Shown piece by piece: positions 8,125-16,169 of a stretch of DNA of 37,549 bases. Within the stretch, counting starts at the first letter, position 1. Each line of letters begins with the position of its first letter. The position numbers were made by a program, and so were the translations under genes. The notes under the pieces were generated by a model. It saw only the letters and a list, made by a program, of their open reading frames with translations, did not search any database and had not been told where the DNA came from. This DNA comes from Chitinophaga pinensis (GTDB taxonomy: Bacteria; Bacteroidota; Bacteroidia; AKYH767-A; OLB10), in NCBI GenBank assembly GCA_943332105.1, contig CALQOD010000017.1, forward strand, positions 1-37,549, read 5' to 3'.

Positions 8125-10548
8125 ATGGGAATACAGTACTTAAACGAACATTTAATGTTCGGAAAAATTGGAAATGCATTTGTTGTTTTATCATTCACTG
8201 CTGCTATTGTTGCAATGCTTTCGTATGCTTTACAAGTTTTCAGAAAAGAAGAAGAAATTCAATCATGGAACAAACTTGCACGATTTAGTTTTTTCATTCA
8301 TGCGTGCAGTGTATTCGGAATTATCTCATTGTTGTTTTATTTGATTCAATCGCATTATTTCGAATACTATTATGTTTGGCAACATTCGAGTTCCACTTTG
8401 CCAGCAAAATACATGTGGGCTTGCTTATGGGAAGGACAAGAAGGAAGTTTTTTAATCTGGACTGTATGGCATGTAGTATTATCTATTTTGTTAGTATGGA
8501 AAGGAAAAAAATGGGAAGCACCAACCATGATGTTCATCATGATGATTCAGGTATTTTTAGCATCTATGTTATTGGGATTAAATTTTGGCGATATTAAAAT
8601 CGGCTCGAATCCATTTATACTTTTACGTAATCATCCTGATTTTGCTAATCTTCCATTCATTCACATGCCTGATTATTTAGCTAAGCTAAAAGATGGTCGT
8701 GGTTTGAATCCTTTATTACAAAACTATTGGATGGTGATACACCCTCCTACATTATTTTTAGGCTTTGCTGCAACTGCTATTCCTTTTGCATTTGCGATGG
8801 GTGGCTTAGTGACGCGACAGTATCGTGAGTGGGTAAAGCCAGCATTACCATGGACATTTTTCGGAATTGCCATTTTAGGAATCGGAATTTTAATGGGTGG
8901 TGCTTGGGCATATGAAGCGCTAAGCTTTGGTGGGTTCTGGGCTTGGGATCCTGTTGAAAACGCATCGCTCGTACCTTGGTTAACGTTAGTAGGAGGCGCG
9001 CATGTAATGTTGATTTATAAAAAGAATGGCACTTCTTTATTTACAGCAGTTATGTTACTTGCTGTATCATTCATTCTAGTACTCTACTCAACCTTTCTTA
9101 CTCGTAGTGGAATATTAGGAGAAACATCAGTGCATGCTTTTACTAATTTAGGTATGACAGGACAGTTGATTTTATACATGTCATTCTTTATTGTTCTTAC
9201 CATCATCTTAGTTTTAAAACATCGTAAAGCTATTGCCAATCCAACTGAAGATGAAGCCTTAAATAGTCGTGAGTTTTGGATGTTTATGGGTATGCTAGTT
9301 TTATTAATATCAGCAATACAAATTACATTTACTACTTCGATTCCTGTTATCAATAAAGTCTTCGGATTAAAAATGGCACCGCCGGTTGATGTTATTGATT
9401 TTTACAATTCATGGCAGACTCCTTTAGCAGCTATTATTGGTTTACTGTTAGCCGTTGGTCAGTTTTTCAAATGGAAACAATCAGACTGGAAAGATGTTAC
9501 GAAAAAATTGGCTGTTAGCTTTGTAATATCATTAGTGGTTACAATTATTTTTCAAATAATTATTGGATTTTCAAGAGTTCAACACTCGATTTTATTCATG
9601 ACCTCATTGTGGGCTATCGTAGCTAATCTTGATTATTTGATTCGTGTTCTAAAAGGCAAGTTTAATTTTTCTGGAGGCAGCGTTGCACATATTGGAATTG
9701 GGTTTATTCTCTTAGGTGCGTTAGTATCGAACGCAAAAAAAGAAATCATAAGCGAGAACCGATTGAATGTCGATTTAGGAAAAGACTTTCCCAACAAAGA
9801 AAACATTTTGCTTTACCAAGGTGACACATTAGCTATGGGTGAATACTATGTTACCTATAAAGGAAAAGAGAAAGAGGGAATACATCAGTATTACGAAGTT
9901 GAGTATTTAAAAGCTAATCATAACGCTGGTGGCTTTACGAAAGAATTTTCCTTAAAGCCTTTTATTCAGATGAATGAACGAATGGGAAATGTAAGTGAGC
10001 CTGCTACTCGTCATTTCTTGCACAAGGACATATATACGCATGTAACCTATGCAGAGATGGAAAATAAAAATCAGGTAGATCAAAAAGGCTATAAAGAACC
10101 TAAGAAACATTTGCTAGCTGTTGGAGATACCATTGTTATAAGTAATAGTTTATTCACCTTACTGGAAATTGATAAGGCTGTCGATAAAAAAACAAATTCA
10201 TTAAACGAAAATGATATCGCCGTAGGGTTAAAATTAAAAGTCACCGACATTAACAAAAAAGATTATTTCGTTGAACCACTCTTTGTGATTAGAGAAAATG
10301 AACAAATTACGGTTCCTGCCGAAATTGAAAAATTAGGATTAAAATTCGATTTCTCTTCTATTGACACAGAAAATAACAAATTTGAAATTAGCCTATCAGA
10401 GAAGAGAACTAACAGCCGTGATTTCATTATCATGAAAGCATTGATTTTCCCAGGAATTAACATACTTTGGATTGGATGTATCTTGATGTTCGTTGGAACC
10501 TGGATTGCTATACGTAAACAAATTTCTGATTTAAAGCGCGAAGCATGA
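8125..10548 (+). CDS. ccmF: Cytochrome c assembly protein CcmF
   Basis: Heme lyase subunit that transfers heme from CcmE to apocytochrome c. It has many membrane segments. Family motifs are the HPPTLFLGF histidine segment, the WWD domain GGFWAWDPVENASLVPWL, and SGILGETSVHAF with the second periplasmic His. At about 807 residues it is longer than the roughly 650 of proteobacterial CcmF; the extra length is a large soluble domain before the last helix (about residues 545-770), typical for Bacteroidota. The start at ATG 8125 is preferred to TTG 8122. Its stop overlaps the next ATG by 4 bp. No ccmG or ccmH follows. Confidence 0.9.
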   Translation: MGIQYLNEHLMFGKIGNAFVVLSFTAAIVAMLSYALQVFRKEEEIQSWNKLARFSFFIHACSVFGIISLLFYLIQSHYFEYYYVWQHSSSTLPAKYMWACLWEGQEGSFLIWTVWHVVLSILLVWKGKKWEAPTMMFIMMIQVFLASMLLGLNFGDIKIGSNPFILLRNHPDFANLPFIHMPDYLAKLKDGRGLNPLLQNYWMVIHPPTLFLGFAATAIPFAFAMGGLVTRQYREWVKPALPWTFFGIAILGIGILMGGAWAYEALSFGGFWAWDPVENASLVPWLTLVGGAHVMLIYKKNGTSLFTAVMLLAVSFILVLYSTFLTRSGILGETSVHAFTNLGMTGQLILYMSFFIVLTIILVLKHRKAIANPTEDEALNSREFWMFMGMLVLLISAIQITFTTSIPVINKVFGLKMAPPVDVIDFYNSWQTPLAAIIGLLLAVGQFFKWKQSDWKDVTKKLAVSFVISLVVTIIFQIIIGFSRVQHSILFMTSLWAIVANLDYLIRVLKGKFNFSGGSVAHIGIGFILLGALVSNAKKEIISENRLNVDLGKDFPNKENILLYQGDTLAMGEYYVTYKGKEKEGIHQYYEVEYLKANHNAGGFTKEFSLKPFIQMNERMGNVSEPATRHFLHKDIYTHVTYAEMENKNQVDQKGYKEPKKHLLAVGDTIVISNSLFTLLEIDKAVDKKTNSLNENDIAVGLKLKVTDINKKDYFVEPLFVIRENEQITVPAEIEKLGLKFDFSSIDTENNKFEISLSEKRTNSRDFIIMKALIFPGINILWIGCILMFVGTWIAIRKQISDLKREA

Positions 10549-11306
10549 ACGTAAGTATTGTTGGATCGGGCAATCTCGCTTCTCATTTAATTCCTCGATT
10601 AATCGAAAAAGGAATTAAGGTCCAGCAAATTTTTTCTCGGAATGCTACTACTGCAAAATCACTTTCTAGAAAGCATAAAATATCCTTCGCTCCTACCCTC
10701 AACGATATAGATTTAAACGTTGACATAATTTTACTTTGCGTTTCCGATACAAGTATTAGAACGATTACACCGCACTTTAAAAATTACAAAGGGATTTTAG
10801 TGCACACATCCGGAACAGCGCCTATAAGCGATTTAAATAAGCACAAAGGAAACAATGGAGTGCTTTATCCTTTACAAACATTTATTCCGAAAGTAAAAGT
10901 TAACTGGAACGACATACCTGTTTTTGTAGAAGGGAACAATGAAGCAATTGAAAAGACGCTATTATTGATTGCTAAAAAACTTTCTAAGAAGACCTATAGC
11001 TTAAACAGCAAGCAACGCAAAGAGCTACATCTCGGAGCTGTATTCGTGAATAATTTTGTGAATGCTTGTTACGATATTGCTTACACTCACTTACAGAATA
11101 AAAATTTGAAGTGGGAATATCTTTTACCATTGATTCATCAGACTACTTTAAAAATTGAGCGCAACGCACCGAAAGATGTGCAAACGGGTCCTGCGCGCCG
11201 CAACGATCAAAAGATTATCAACGAACACTTACAGCTTTTGAAAAAGGAGAAGAATGCGATGGAGGTGTATCGGGTTATGACGGAGTATATTAAATCGAAT
11301 TATTAG
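10545..11306 (+). CDS. Rossmann-like DUF2520 oxidoreductase-type protein
   Basis: 253 residues. The N-terminal dinucleotide-binding fold (VSIVGSGNLASHL, i.e. GxGNxA) is followed by a DILLLCVSD-like strand and the HTSGTAPISDL segment; the C-terminal all-helical DUF2520 part includes LHLGAVFVNNFVNACYDIA and TGPARRNDQKIINEHL. The family resembles F420/NADP-dependent reductases and 6-phosphogluconate-type dehydrogenases, but the substrate is unknown. ATGA overlap with ccmF indicates translational coupling; a role in cytochrome maturation is not known and may be only operon placement. Confidence 0.8.
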   Translation: MNVSIVGSGNLASHLIPRLIEKGIKVQQIFSRNATTAKSLSRKHKISFAPTLNDIDLNVDIILLCVSDTSIRTITPHFKNYKGILVHTSGTAPISDLNKHKGNNGVLYPLQTFIPKVKVNWNDIPVFVEGNNEAIEKTLLLIAKKLSKKTYSLNSKQRKELHLGAVFVNNFVNACYDIAYTHLQNKNLKWEYLLPLIHQTTLKIERNAPKDVQTGPARRNDQKIINEHLQLLKKEKNAMEVYRVMTEYIKSNY

Positions 11307-11350
11307 GTGCGGGATTGCCTGTAGTGTTCTACTACAGGCCCACACCTAAT
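11302..11350 (+). terminator. Two-tier hairpin at the end of the ccm operon
   Basis: Inner perfect 9-bp stem GCCTGTAGT / ACTACAGGC (11317-11325, 11331-11339) inside an 8-bp outer stem ATTAGGTG / CACCTAAT (11302-11309, 11343-11350), which includes the stop codon of the preceding gene. There is no T-run after it, so it may be an RNA-stabilising 3' structure rather than a classical terminator. Confidence 0.5.
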
Positions 11351-11389
11351 TGAATAATATACGTGTTTTGTTTTGGCTTTCTAATTATT

Positions 11390-11539
11390 TACCCTAATTC
11401 TGTGTCATATTTTACAATAAACTACCCTAATTCTGTGTCAAATTCTGAAATAATTTACCCTAATTATGTGTCAAATTTTGGAATAAATTACCCTAATTTT
11501 GTGTTGGTTTTTTGAATTATTTACCCTAATTTTGTGACA
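11390..11539 (+). repeat. Five direct repeats of 33-bp exact period before the DUF4143 ATPase
   Basis: An 18-bp core, TACCCTAATTYTGTGTCA, starts at 11390, 11423, 11456, 11489 and 11522: every step is exactly 33 bp. The spacers are AT-rich and also resemble one another (AAATTYTGGAATAAAT type). The last copy reads TGTGACATG, so its end is the start codon of the ATPase gene at 11539. Each copy contains TAATTNTG, and copies 4 and 5 contain TAATTTTG, a full match to the Bacteroidota -7 box. Candidate operator array, tandem promoters or a mobility-related end. Confidence 0.85.
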
Positions 11540-12885
11540 TGTTTAAGAGAAAAATACAGGAAGAACTACGACAATGGGCGACTAGTAAAGACCGTAAACC
11601 ATTGGTTTTAAAGGGAGCACGACAAGTTGGAAAAACCACAATTGTGGGCCAATTTGCCGCAAACTACAAACAGTATATTTCCTTTAATTTAGAGCTGCAC
11701 TCTGACAAAGAAGCTTTTCTGAATATATCCGACTTTGAAGGCTTTGTACAATCGCTGTTTTTAATGAAAAATAAATCGTTTTCTAAACGAGCAGACACCC
11801 TACTTTTCATCGATGAAATACAAGAAGTACCTGAAGCATTTAACCTACTGCGTTTCTTTTACGAAAGAATGCCAGAATTAACGGTAATCGTTGCTGGCTC
11901 TATGTTAGAAACATTATTCAATTCAAAAGCAAGCTTTCCTGTAGGCCGTGTTGATTACCTAGTAGTACGACCAGTTTCATTTTTTGAATTCTTGGGTGCA
12001 TTAGGAGAAGAAGAAGCATTAGAGCAATTAAATATTGTCCCATTCAATGATTTTGCATTTGCCAAATTAATTGGCTTATACCACTTATATGCATTGTTGG
12101 GTGGCATGCCAGAGATAATTAAGAAGTTTGCCGAAACAAGAGACATAACCGCATTAAACAAAATATATAATAGCTTAATCACATCTTACCTTGATGATGT
12201 AGAAAAATATGCAACAAACAATAATCAAGTACAAACCATCAGACATGCAATAAAATCAAGTTTTTTTGAAGCAGGAAAACGTATCAAATTTCAGGGATTT
12301 GGAAAATCGAATTACGGATCTAAAGAAATGGGTGAAGCTTTAAGGACATTGGAAAAAGCATTTATCCTTTCATTAATCTACCCTACCACAGGAACCAAAC
12401 TTCCTATCATACCAGATTATAAGAAGTCGCCACGTCTACAATTATTAGACACTGGATTATTGAATTATATGGTAGGCTTACAAAAAGATTTGTTAGGTTC
12501 GGATGATTTAAATTCTGTATATCAAGGAACGTTAATAGAACATTTAGTTGGACAAGAATTAATTGCAGACCAATATCAAACATTGGCCAGTTTAAATTTC
12601 TGGACGAGAGAAAAAAACACTTCTTCAGCAGAGATAGATTACTTAATCAACCACGATGGACAATTAATCCCAATTGAAGTAAAAGCAGGAAAAGAAGGAA
12701 AACTAAAATCCTTGCATTTATTTATGGATGAAACTCCTGGCAATATTGCTGTGCGTTTTTATGCAGGAAAATTATCCATCACCAATGTAAAAACAGCCAA
12801 AGGAAAAGAATTTAAATTATTAAACCTCCCCTATTTTCTAGTTGGTAAGGTGAGGGATTATTTGGAATGGATGATGAGCTTATAA
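11539..12885 (+). CDS. AAA_14/DUF4143 ATPase with PD-(D/E)XK-like C-terminus
   Basis: 448-residue STAND/MNS-type ATPase of unknown function, a family present in multiple copies in many Bacteroidota and anaerobes. Walker A is GARQVGKTT (26-34) and Walker B LLFIDEIQE (about 88-96), followed by VIVAGSML and FPVGRVDYLVVRPVSFFEFL. The C-terminal DUF4143 region has the nuclease-like set AEIDYLI then IPIEVKAGKEGKL (about 364-387), the order E-D-x-E-x-K expected for a PD-(D/E)XK fold. The gene stands alone; the start codon is embedded in the last of five 33-bp repeats. No terminator is evident before the convergent methyltransferase gene 18 bp away. Confidence 0.87.
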   Translation: MFKRKIQEELRQWATSKDRKPLVLKGARQVGKTTIVGQFAANYKQYISFNLELHSDKEAFLNISDFEGFVQSLFLMKNKSFSKRADTLLFIDEIQEVPEAFNLLRFFYERMPELTVIVAGSMLETLFNSKASFPVGRVDYLVVRPVSFFEFLGALGEEEALEQLNIVPFNDFAFAKLIGLYHLYALLGGMPEIIKKFAETRDITALNKIYNSLITSYLDDVEKYATNNNQVQTIRHAIKSSFFEAGKRIKFQGFGKSNYGSKEMGEALRTLEKAFILSLIYPTTGTKLPIIPDYKKSPRLQLLDTGLLNYMVGLQKDLLGSDDLNSVYQGTLIEHLVGQELIADQYQTLASLNFWTREKNTSSAEIDYLINHDGQLIPIEVKAGKEGKLKSLHLFMDETPGNIAVRFYAGKLSITNVKTAKGKEFKLLNLPYFLVGKVRDYLEWMMSL

Positions 12886-12903
12886 ATTATATTCAAAGTT
12901 GAT

Positions 12904-13644
12904 TCAACCACCTTTCCTACACGAAATTCCTACTACCGGTTGGTCAGCTAATATTACTTTCCAAAAATCTTTAGAAAATTCATCCTCACCTTCTTTTGAT
13001 AATTCCATTATATGCCAATTGATGTCTGTGAATCCTGATGACTCTAAAATACGAGTATAGGTAGCTCTTTCTAAATGATAGTTCGTAACAGATACAAAGC
13101 TATCATCAGGCTGATAAAAGCGATATATAATTTCTGCACCTTCGTTATAACTTTCGTTTTCACGTGTAAACCGATAAGGCATTAAAGATTCAACTGTTCC
13201 TCTATAATCGGGATTACTATTGATGGTAATAAATTTTCCTCCTGGCTTTAAATGTTTGAATATTGAATCACACATAGCTTTTAACGATTGCTCATCATGC
13301 GCATAATTCAATAAATAACTAGCACAAATAAAATCAAATTGTTTGTCGAGCGAAAGTTCAGCTGCATCATTGCAAATGTATGTCAACAATAATGGCTTTG
13401 CATTCTCTGCTTCTTCTGCTAATGCAATCATACCTGCAGATAAATCAACGCCAACAACACCGGATGCACCTCTTAATTTAAACTGACGAGTATAAAATCC
13501 ATCCCCGCAAGCTAAATCTAAAACATCTTTTCCGGTTAAGTCGCCTATCAAATTAAAGTAAGTGTGTGCTTCAAAATGCTTTCTCCAAGGCATCAATTTA
13601 GAAGCCTGGTATTCGTTTGCTATTGCATCGTAATCTGTTGCCAT
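12904..13644 (-). CDS. Class I SAM-dependent methyltransferase
   Basis: 246 residues with motif I VLDLACGDGFYTRQF, motif II-like VVGVDLSAGMIALA and the post-motif DFICASYLLNYA, followed by LKPGGKFITIN: a standard seven-stranded methyltransferase of the Methyltransf_25/UbiE-like group. Substrate unknown; the sequence lacks features of a specific tRNA, quinone or protein methylase. It lies 17 bp downstream of the NCS1 transporter on the same strand, so the two may form an operon. Confidence 0.83.
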   Translation of the reverse strand: MATDYDAIANEYQASKLMPWRKHFEAHTYFNLIGDLTGKDVLDLACGDGFYTRQFKLRGASGVVGVDLSAGMIALAEEAENAKPLLLTYICNDAAELSLDKQFDFICASYLLNYAHDEQSLKAMCDSIFKHLKPGGKFITINSNPDYRGTVESLMPYRFTRENESYNEGAEIIYRFYQPDDSFVSVTNYHLERATYTRILESSGFTDINWHIMELSKEGEDEFSKDFWKVILADQPVVGISCRKGG

Positions 13645-13661
13645 GTTTAATCTATTTTATA

Positions 13662-15116
13662 TTAATTAGTTTTATTTTTATTCATCAATACTCGATATAC
13701 AATTGCAGCCAATGCAAATCCAACAAACCACGAATAATTGTAAACATGTATTAACCATTCCGGAAATAAATCATTATTTACAACATGTATTGCAGTAAGA
13801 AACCCAGGTACGTTCGGTAATACACCAATCACAAAAGCTATAATTGCCTTGCTATTAAATCCATTGTTAAATTGATAAATACCATCATGACGATACAGGT
13901 CATCAATAACAAGTTGTTTTTTACGAATGAAAAAATAATCGACAATCATAATTCCTCCAATTGATCCTAAAAGGCTGGAGTATGCAATCAACCAGGTAAA
14001 AATATACCCTGATGGATCTGCGATTAATTTCCATGGAAAAATTAAAAGTCCAATAATGCCCGTTATATAGCCACCTTTTTTAAAATCAATTTTTGAAGGA
14101 GATAAATTTGAAAAATCGTTTGCAGGACTCACAATATTTGCAGCAATGTTTGTCGCCAGCGTGGACAATGCTATTGCAATCATGGCAATACTAATCATCC
14201 ATTTGTTTTCAAAGTTGGAAGCTAAGTCAATAGGGTTCCAAATAACTTTTCCAAATATTATTGCAGTAGCTGATGTTACTATTACTCCAATAAAAGCAAA
14301 CAACGTCATTGAAGGTGCAAGTCCTAATGCCTGCCCTATTATATGAGCCCTTTGATTCTTTGCATAGCGTGTAAAATCAGGAATGTTTAATGAAAGTGTA
14401 GCCCAGAATCCAACCATACCTGTGAGGGCAGGAAAAAAGAAAGTAAAAAATTCTGATGATGATTTAAATTTAGAAGGCTGTGATAAAATGGGTCCTAATC
14501 CATGCACATCTTTAATTGCCCAATACAATAATGCTAAAGCTGCGAGTGGTAAAACAAATGCTTTAAAGACCAATAATTTTTTTATACTATCAACTCCTTT
14601 ATGCACGATGAACATATTTAACATCCAGAAGAGTAAAAATGTAATGGCGGGTCCTGTTTCCAACATCCATGATGAAGGAAAAACTGCAGGCAATGAATCA
14701 AGAGAAGGAATCCAGATTCGTAACATTTGATATAAGGCAAACCCTCCAATCCATGTTTGAATTCCGAACCAACCACACGCAACAATAGCTCTTAATAATG
14801 CTGGAATATTTGCACCTAATACACCAAAGCTTGCTCGCGCTAAGACAGGAAATGGAATTCCGTATTTCGCACCTGCATGTCCGTTTAATATCATTGGCAC
14901 CAACACGATTGCATTTCCTAAAAAGACAGTTAACACTGCCTGCCACCAATTCATTCCACCTTCGATAAGTGAACTAGCTAACATGTAAGTGGGAATACAC
15001 AAACTCATACTGATCCATAATGCAGTATAATTCCATATTCCCCATGTTCGTTTGTCTGATGTTACAGGTGCTAGGTCCTCACTAGAAAGAACCGATTGTT
15101 TCTGATTAGGCTGCAT
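13662..15116 (-). CDS. NCS1 family nucleobase/hydantoin/vitamin transporter
   Basis: 484-residue inner-membrane Na+ or H+ symporter of the NCS1 (Mhp1/allantoin/cytosine permease) family with about 12 helices. Typical are the cytosolic SSEDLAP...RTWGIWNYTALW lead, the helix-3 segment ACGWFGIQTWIGG, GFWATLSLNIPDFTRYAKNQ in helix 6 and NIAANIVSPANDFSNLSP in helix 8. Substrates in the family are purines, pyrimidines, allantoin, hydantoins and thiamine-like compounds. No catabolic genes are adjacent, so the substrate is open. It heads the minus-strand pair with the methyltransferase. Confidence 0.85.
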   Translation of the reverse strand: MQPNQKQSVLSSEDLAPVTSDKRTWGIWNYTALWISMSLCIPTYMLASSLIEGGMNWWQAVLTVFLGNAIVLVPMILNGHAGAKYGIPFPVLARASFGVLGANIPALLRAIVACGWFGIQTWIGGFALYQMLRIWIPSLDSLPAVFPSSWMLETGPAITFLLFWMLNMFIVHKGVDSIKKLLVFKAFVLPLAALALLYWAIKDVHGLGPILSQPSKFKSSSEFFTFFFPALTGMVGFWATLSLNIPDFTRYAKNQRAHIIGQALGLAPSMTLFAFIGVIVTSATAIIFGKVIWNPIDLASNFENKWMISIAMIAIALSTLATNIAANIVSPANDFSNLSPSKIDFKKGGYITGIIGLLIFPWKLIADPSGYIFTWLIAYSSLLGSIGGIMIVDYFFIRKKQLVIDDLYRHDGIYQFNNGFNSKAIIAFVIGVLPNVPGFLTAIHVVNNDLFPEWLIHVYNYSWFVGFALAAIVYRVLMNKNKTN

Positions 15117-15246
15117 TGCGTGATTATTATCAACACAATATAGGTAATTGGATAGTGATAAATTTTAAATGAGTAATAAGAAATGATTTAAATATTAACA
15201 AGACTTTATCGTAATAACGAGTTTTTGTACTTAAGCCGTACAGGCT

Positions 15247-15433
15247 CCTACTTTTTTCTCTAGCAAAAAAAGTAGGCAAAAATGCCACCGCTGTATAATT
15301 ATTGCGAAGCTACCTACTTGCGCAACGGAAATAATCGAACTCGCCCTATAGTATATACTATAGGTCTCAAACACCGCTTATTTCTTTTCGTTGCTTTATT
15401 CAGCATCTTATTTTCGCAATAATTATAAGGCGG
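15247..15433. repeat. Nested palindromic intergenic element
   Basis: In the 375-bp gap between the sirtuin and NCS1 genes. (a) An 11-bp stem CCTACTTTTTT / AAAAAAGTAGG at 15247-15257 and 15266-15276. (b) A 21-bp imperfect inverted repeat, 15288-15308 against 15413-15433, sharing TATAATTATTGCGAA. (c) Inside it, GCAACGG-AAATAA near 15322 faces TTATTTC..CGTTGC near 15379-15394. (d) At the centre, a perfect 20-bp palindrome at 15345-15364. There is no coding capacity. It looks like a dispersed Bacteroidota repeat or a non-autonomous MITE-like element; no target-site duplication was identified. Confidence 0.7.
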
Positions 15434-15444
15434 ATCTTTTTAAT

Positions 15445-15476
15445 AAAAAAAGTGATTTTTAACAATAAGAAAAATC
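15445..15476 (-). terminator. Probable terminator after the sirtuin gene
   Basis: On the minus strand, stem GATTTTT / AAAAATC (15470-15476 and 15454-15460) with a 9-nt loop, followed by a run of seven T (15451-15445). The stem is AT-rich and therefore weak. Confidence 0.45.
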
Positions 15477-15491
15477 GGTTTAAACCCCACC

Positions 15492-16169
15492 CTATAATTG
15501 ACCCAACACCTTCCTAACGCCATCCATAGCCGTAGAACGGATTAAGGTAAAATCGTTGGCGCCATGGGGTAATTCTGATTTTGGGTCGATTAAAAATTTT
15601 TGTATGGCTTTGTTTGCGTAGTGAACAAGTCCAGCTGCAGGATATACTTGTAATGATGTACCTACAACTAAAAAAACGTCTGCTTGTTCTACTATTTCGA
15701 TGGCTTTGTCCATCATTGGTACTTGCTCGCCAAACCACACAATATGTGGACGTAATTGAAATCCTCTTTCGCAGTTATCTCCAAGTTTTAATTCCCAGTC
15801 TTCTAGTTTGTAAATCAAATCTGAAAAAGCAGTACTGCGTACCTTCATTAATTCGCCATGCAAATGAATCACATTGGTTGATCCTGCACGCTCGTGTAAA
15901 TCATCTACATTTTGAGTTACGACTGTGACTTTATATTTACTCTCTAACTCAGCAATTGCTTTATGTGCATCATTAGGAGCACATTCCAATAATTGTTTTC
16001 TTCGCTCGTTGTAAAATCGTAATACTAATTCAGGATTAGCATGAAAAGCTTCGGGAGTTGCGACATCTTCTATTGCATGATTCTCCCATAATCCATCAGC
16101 ATCACGAAATGTTTTTAATCCGCTTTCGGCACTGATGCCCGCTCCAGTAAATACAACTATATGTTTCAT
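15492..16169 (-). CDS. SIR2 family NAD-dependent protein deacylase lacking the zinc cysteines
   Basis: 225-residue class III sirtuin (CobB type). It has GAGISAESGLKTFRD (9-23), TQNVDDLHERAG (85-96), catalytic His104 in HLHG, LRPHIVWFGE and VGTSLQVYPAAG. Tyr53 and Arg56 in FYNERR match the YxxR pair that lets SIRT5/CobB act on succyl- and other acidic acyl-lysines, so desuccinylation is likely. The four Zn-ribbon cysteines of CobB are not there: only Cys133 remains between the catalytic His and LRPHIVW. Its ATG overlaps the fmt stop by one base (TAATG), so the two are translationally coupled. Last gene of a five-gene operon. Confidence 0.9.
   Translation of the reverse strand: MKHIVVFTGAGISAESGLKTFRDADGLWENHAIEDVATPEAFHANPELVLRFYNERRKQLLECAPNDAHKAIAELESKYKVTVVTQNVDDLHERAGSTNVIHLHGELMKVRSTAFSDLIYKLEDWELKLGDNCERGFQLRPHIVWFGEQVPMMDKAIEIVEQADVFLVVGTSLQVYPAAGLVHYANKAIQKFLIDPKSELPHGANDFTLIRSTAMDGVRKVLGQL

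Noticed and set aside
11363-11520. Short plus-strand frame through the 33-bp repeats (repeating YPNxV)
   Set aside because: 33 is a multiple of 3, so repeats stay open by chance; it ends at a TGA before the ATPase gene, has only a weak GTG start and no sensible composition.
11539-12885. DUF4143 ATPase as a toxin-antitoxin or defence system core
   Set aside because: The PD-(D/E)XK-like tail is suggestive, but no partner gene, antitoxin or other defence gene is adjacent; only the family call is supported.
14383-14730. 115-residue plus-strand frame within the NCS1 gene
   Set aside because: Antisense shadow; the NCS1 reading has helices and family motifs along the full length.
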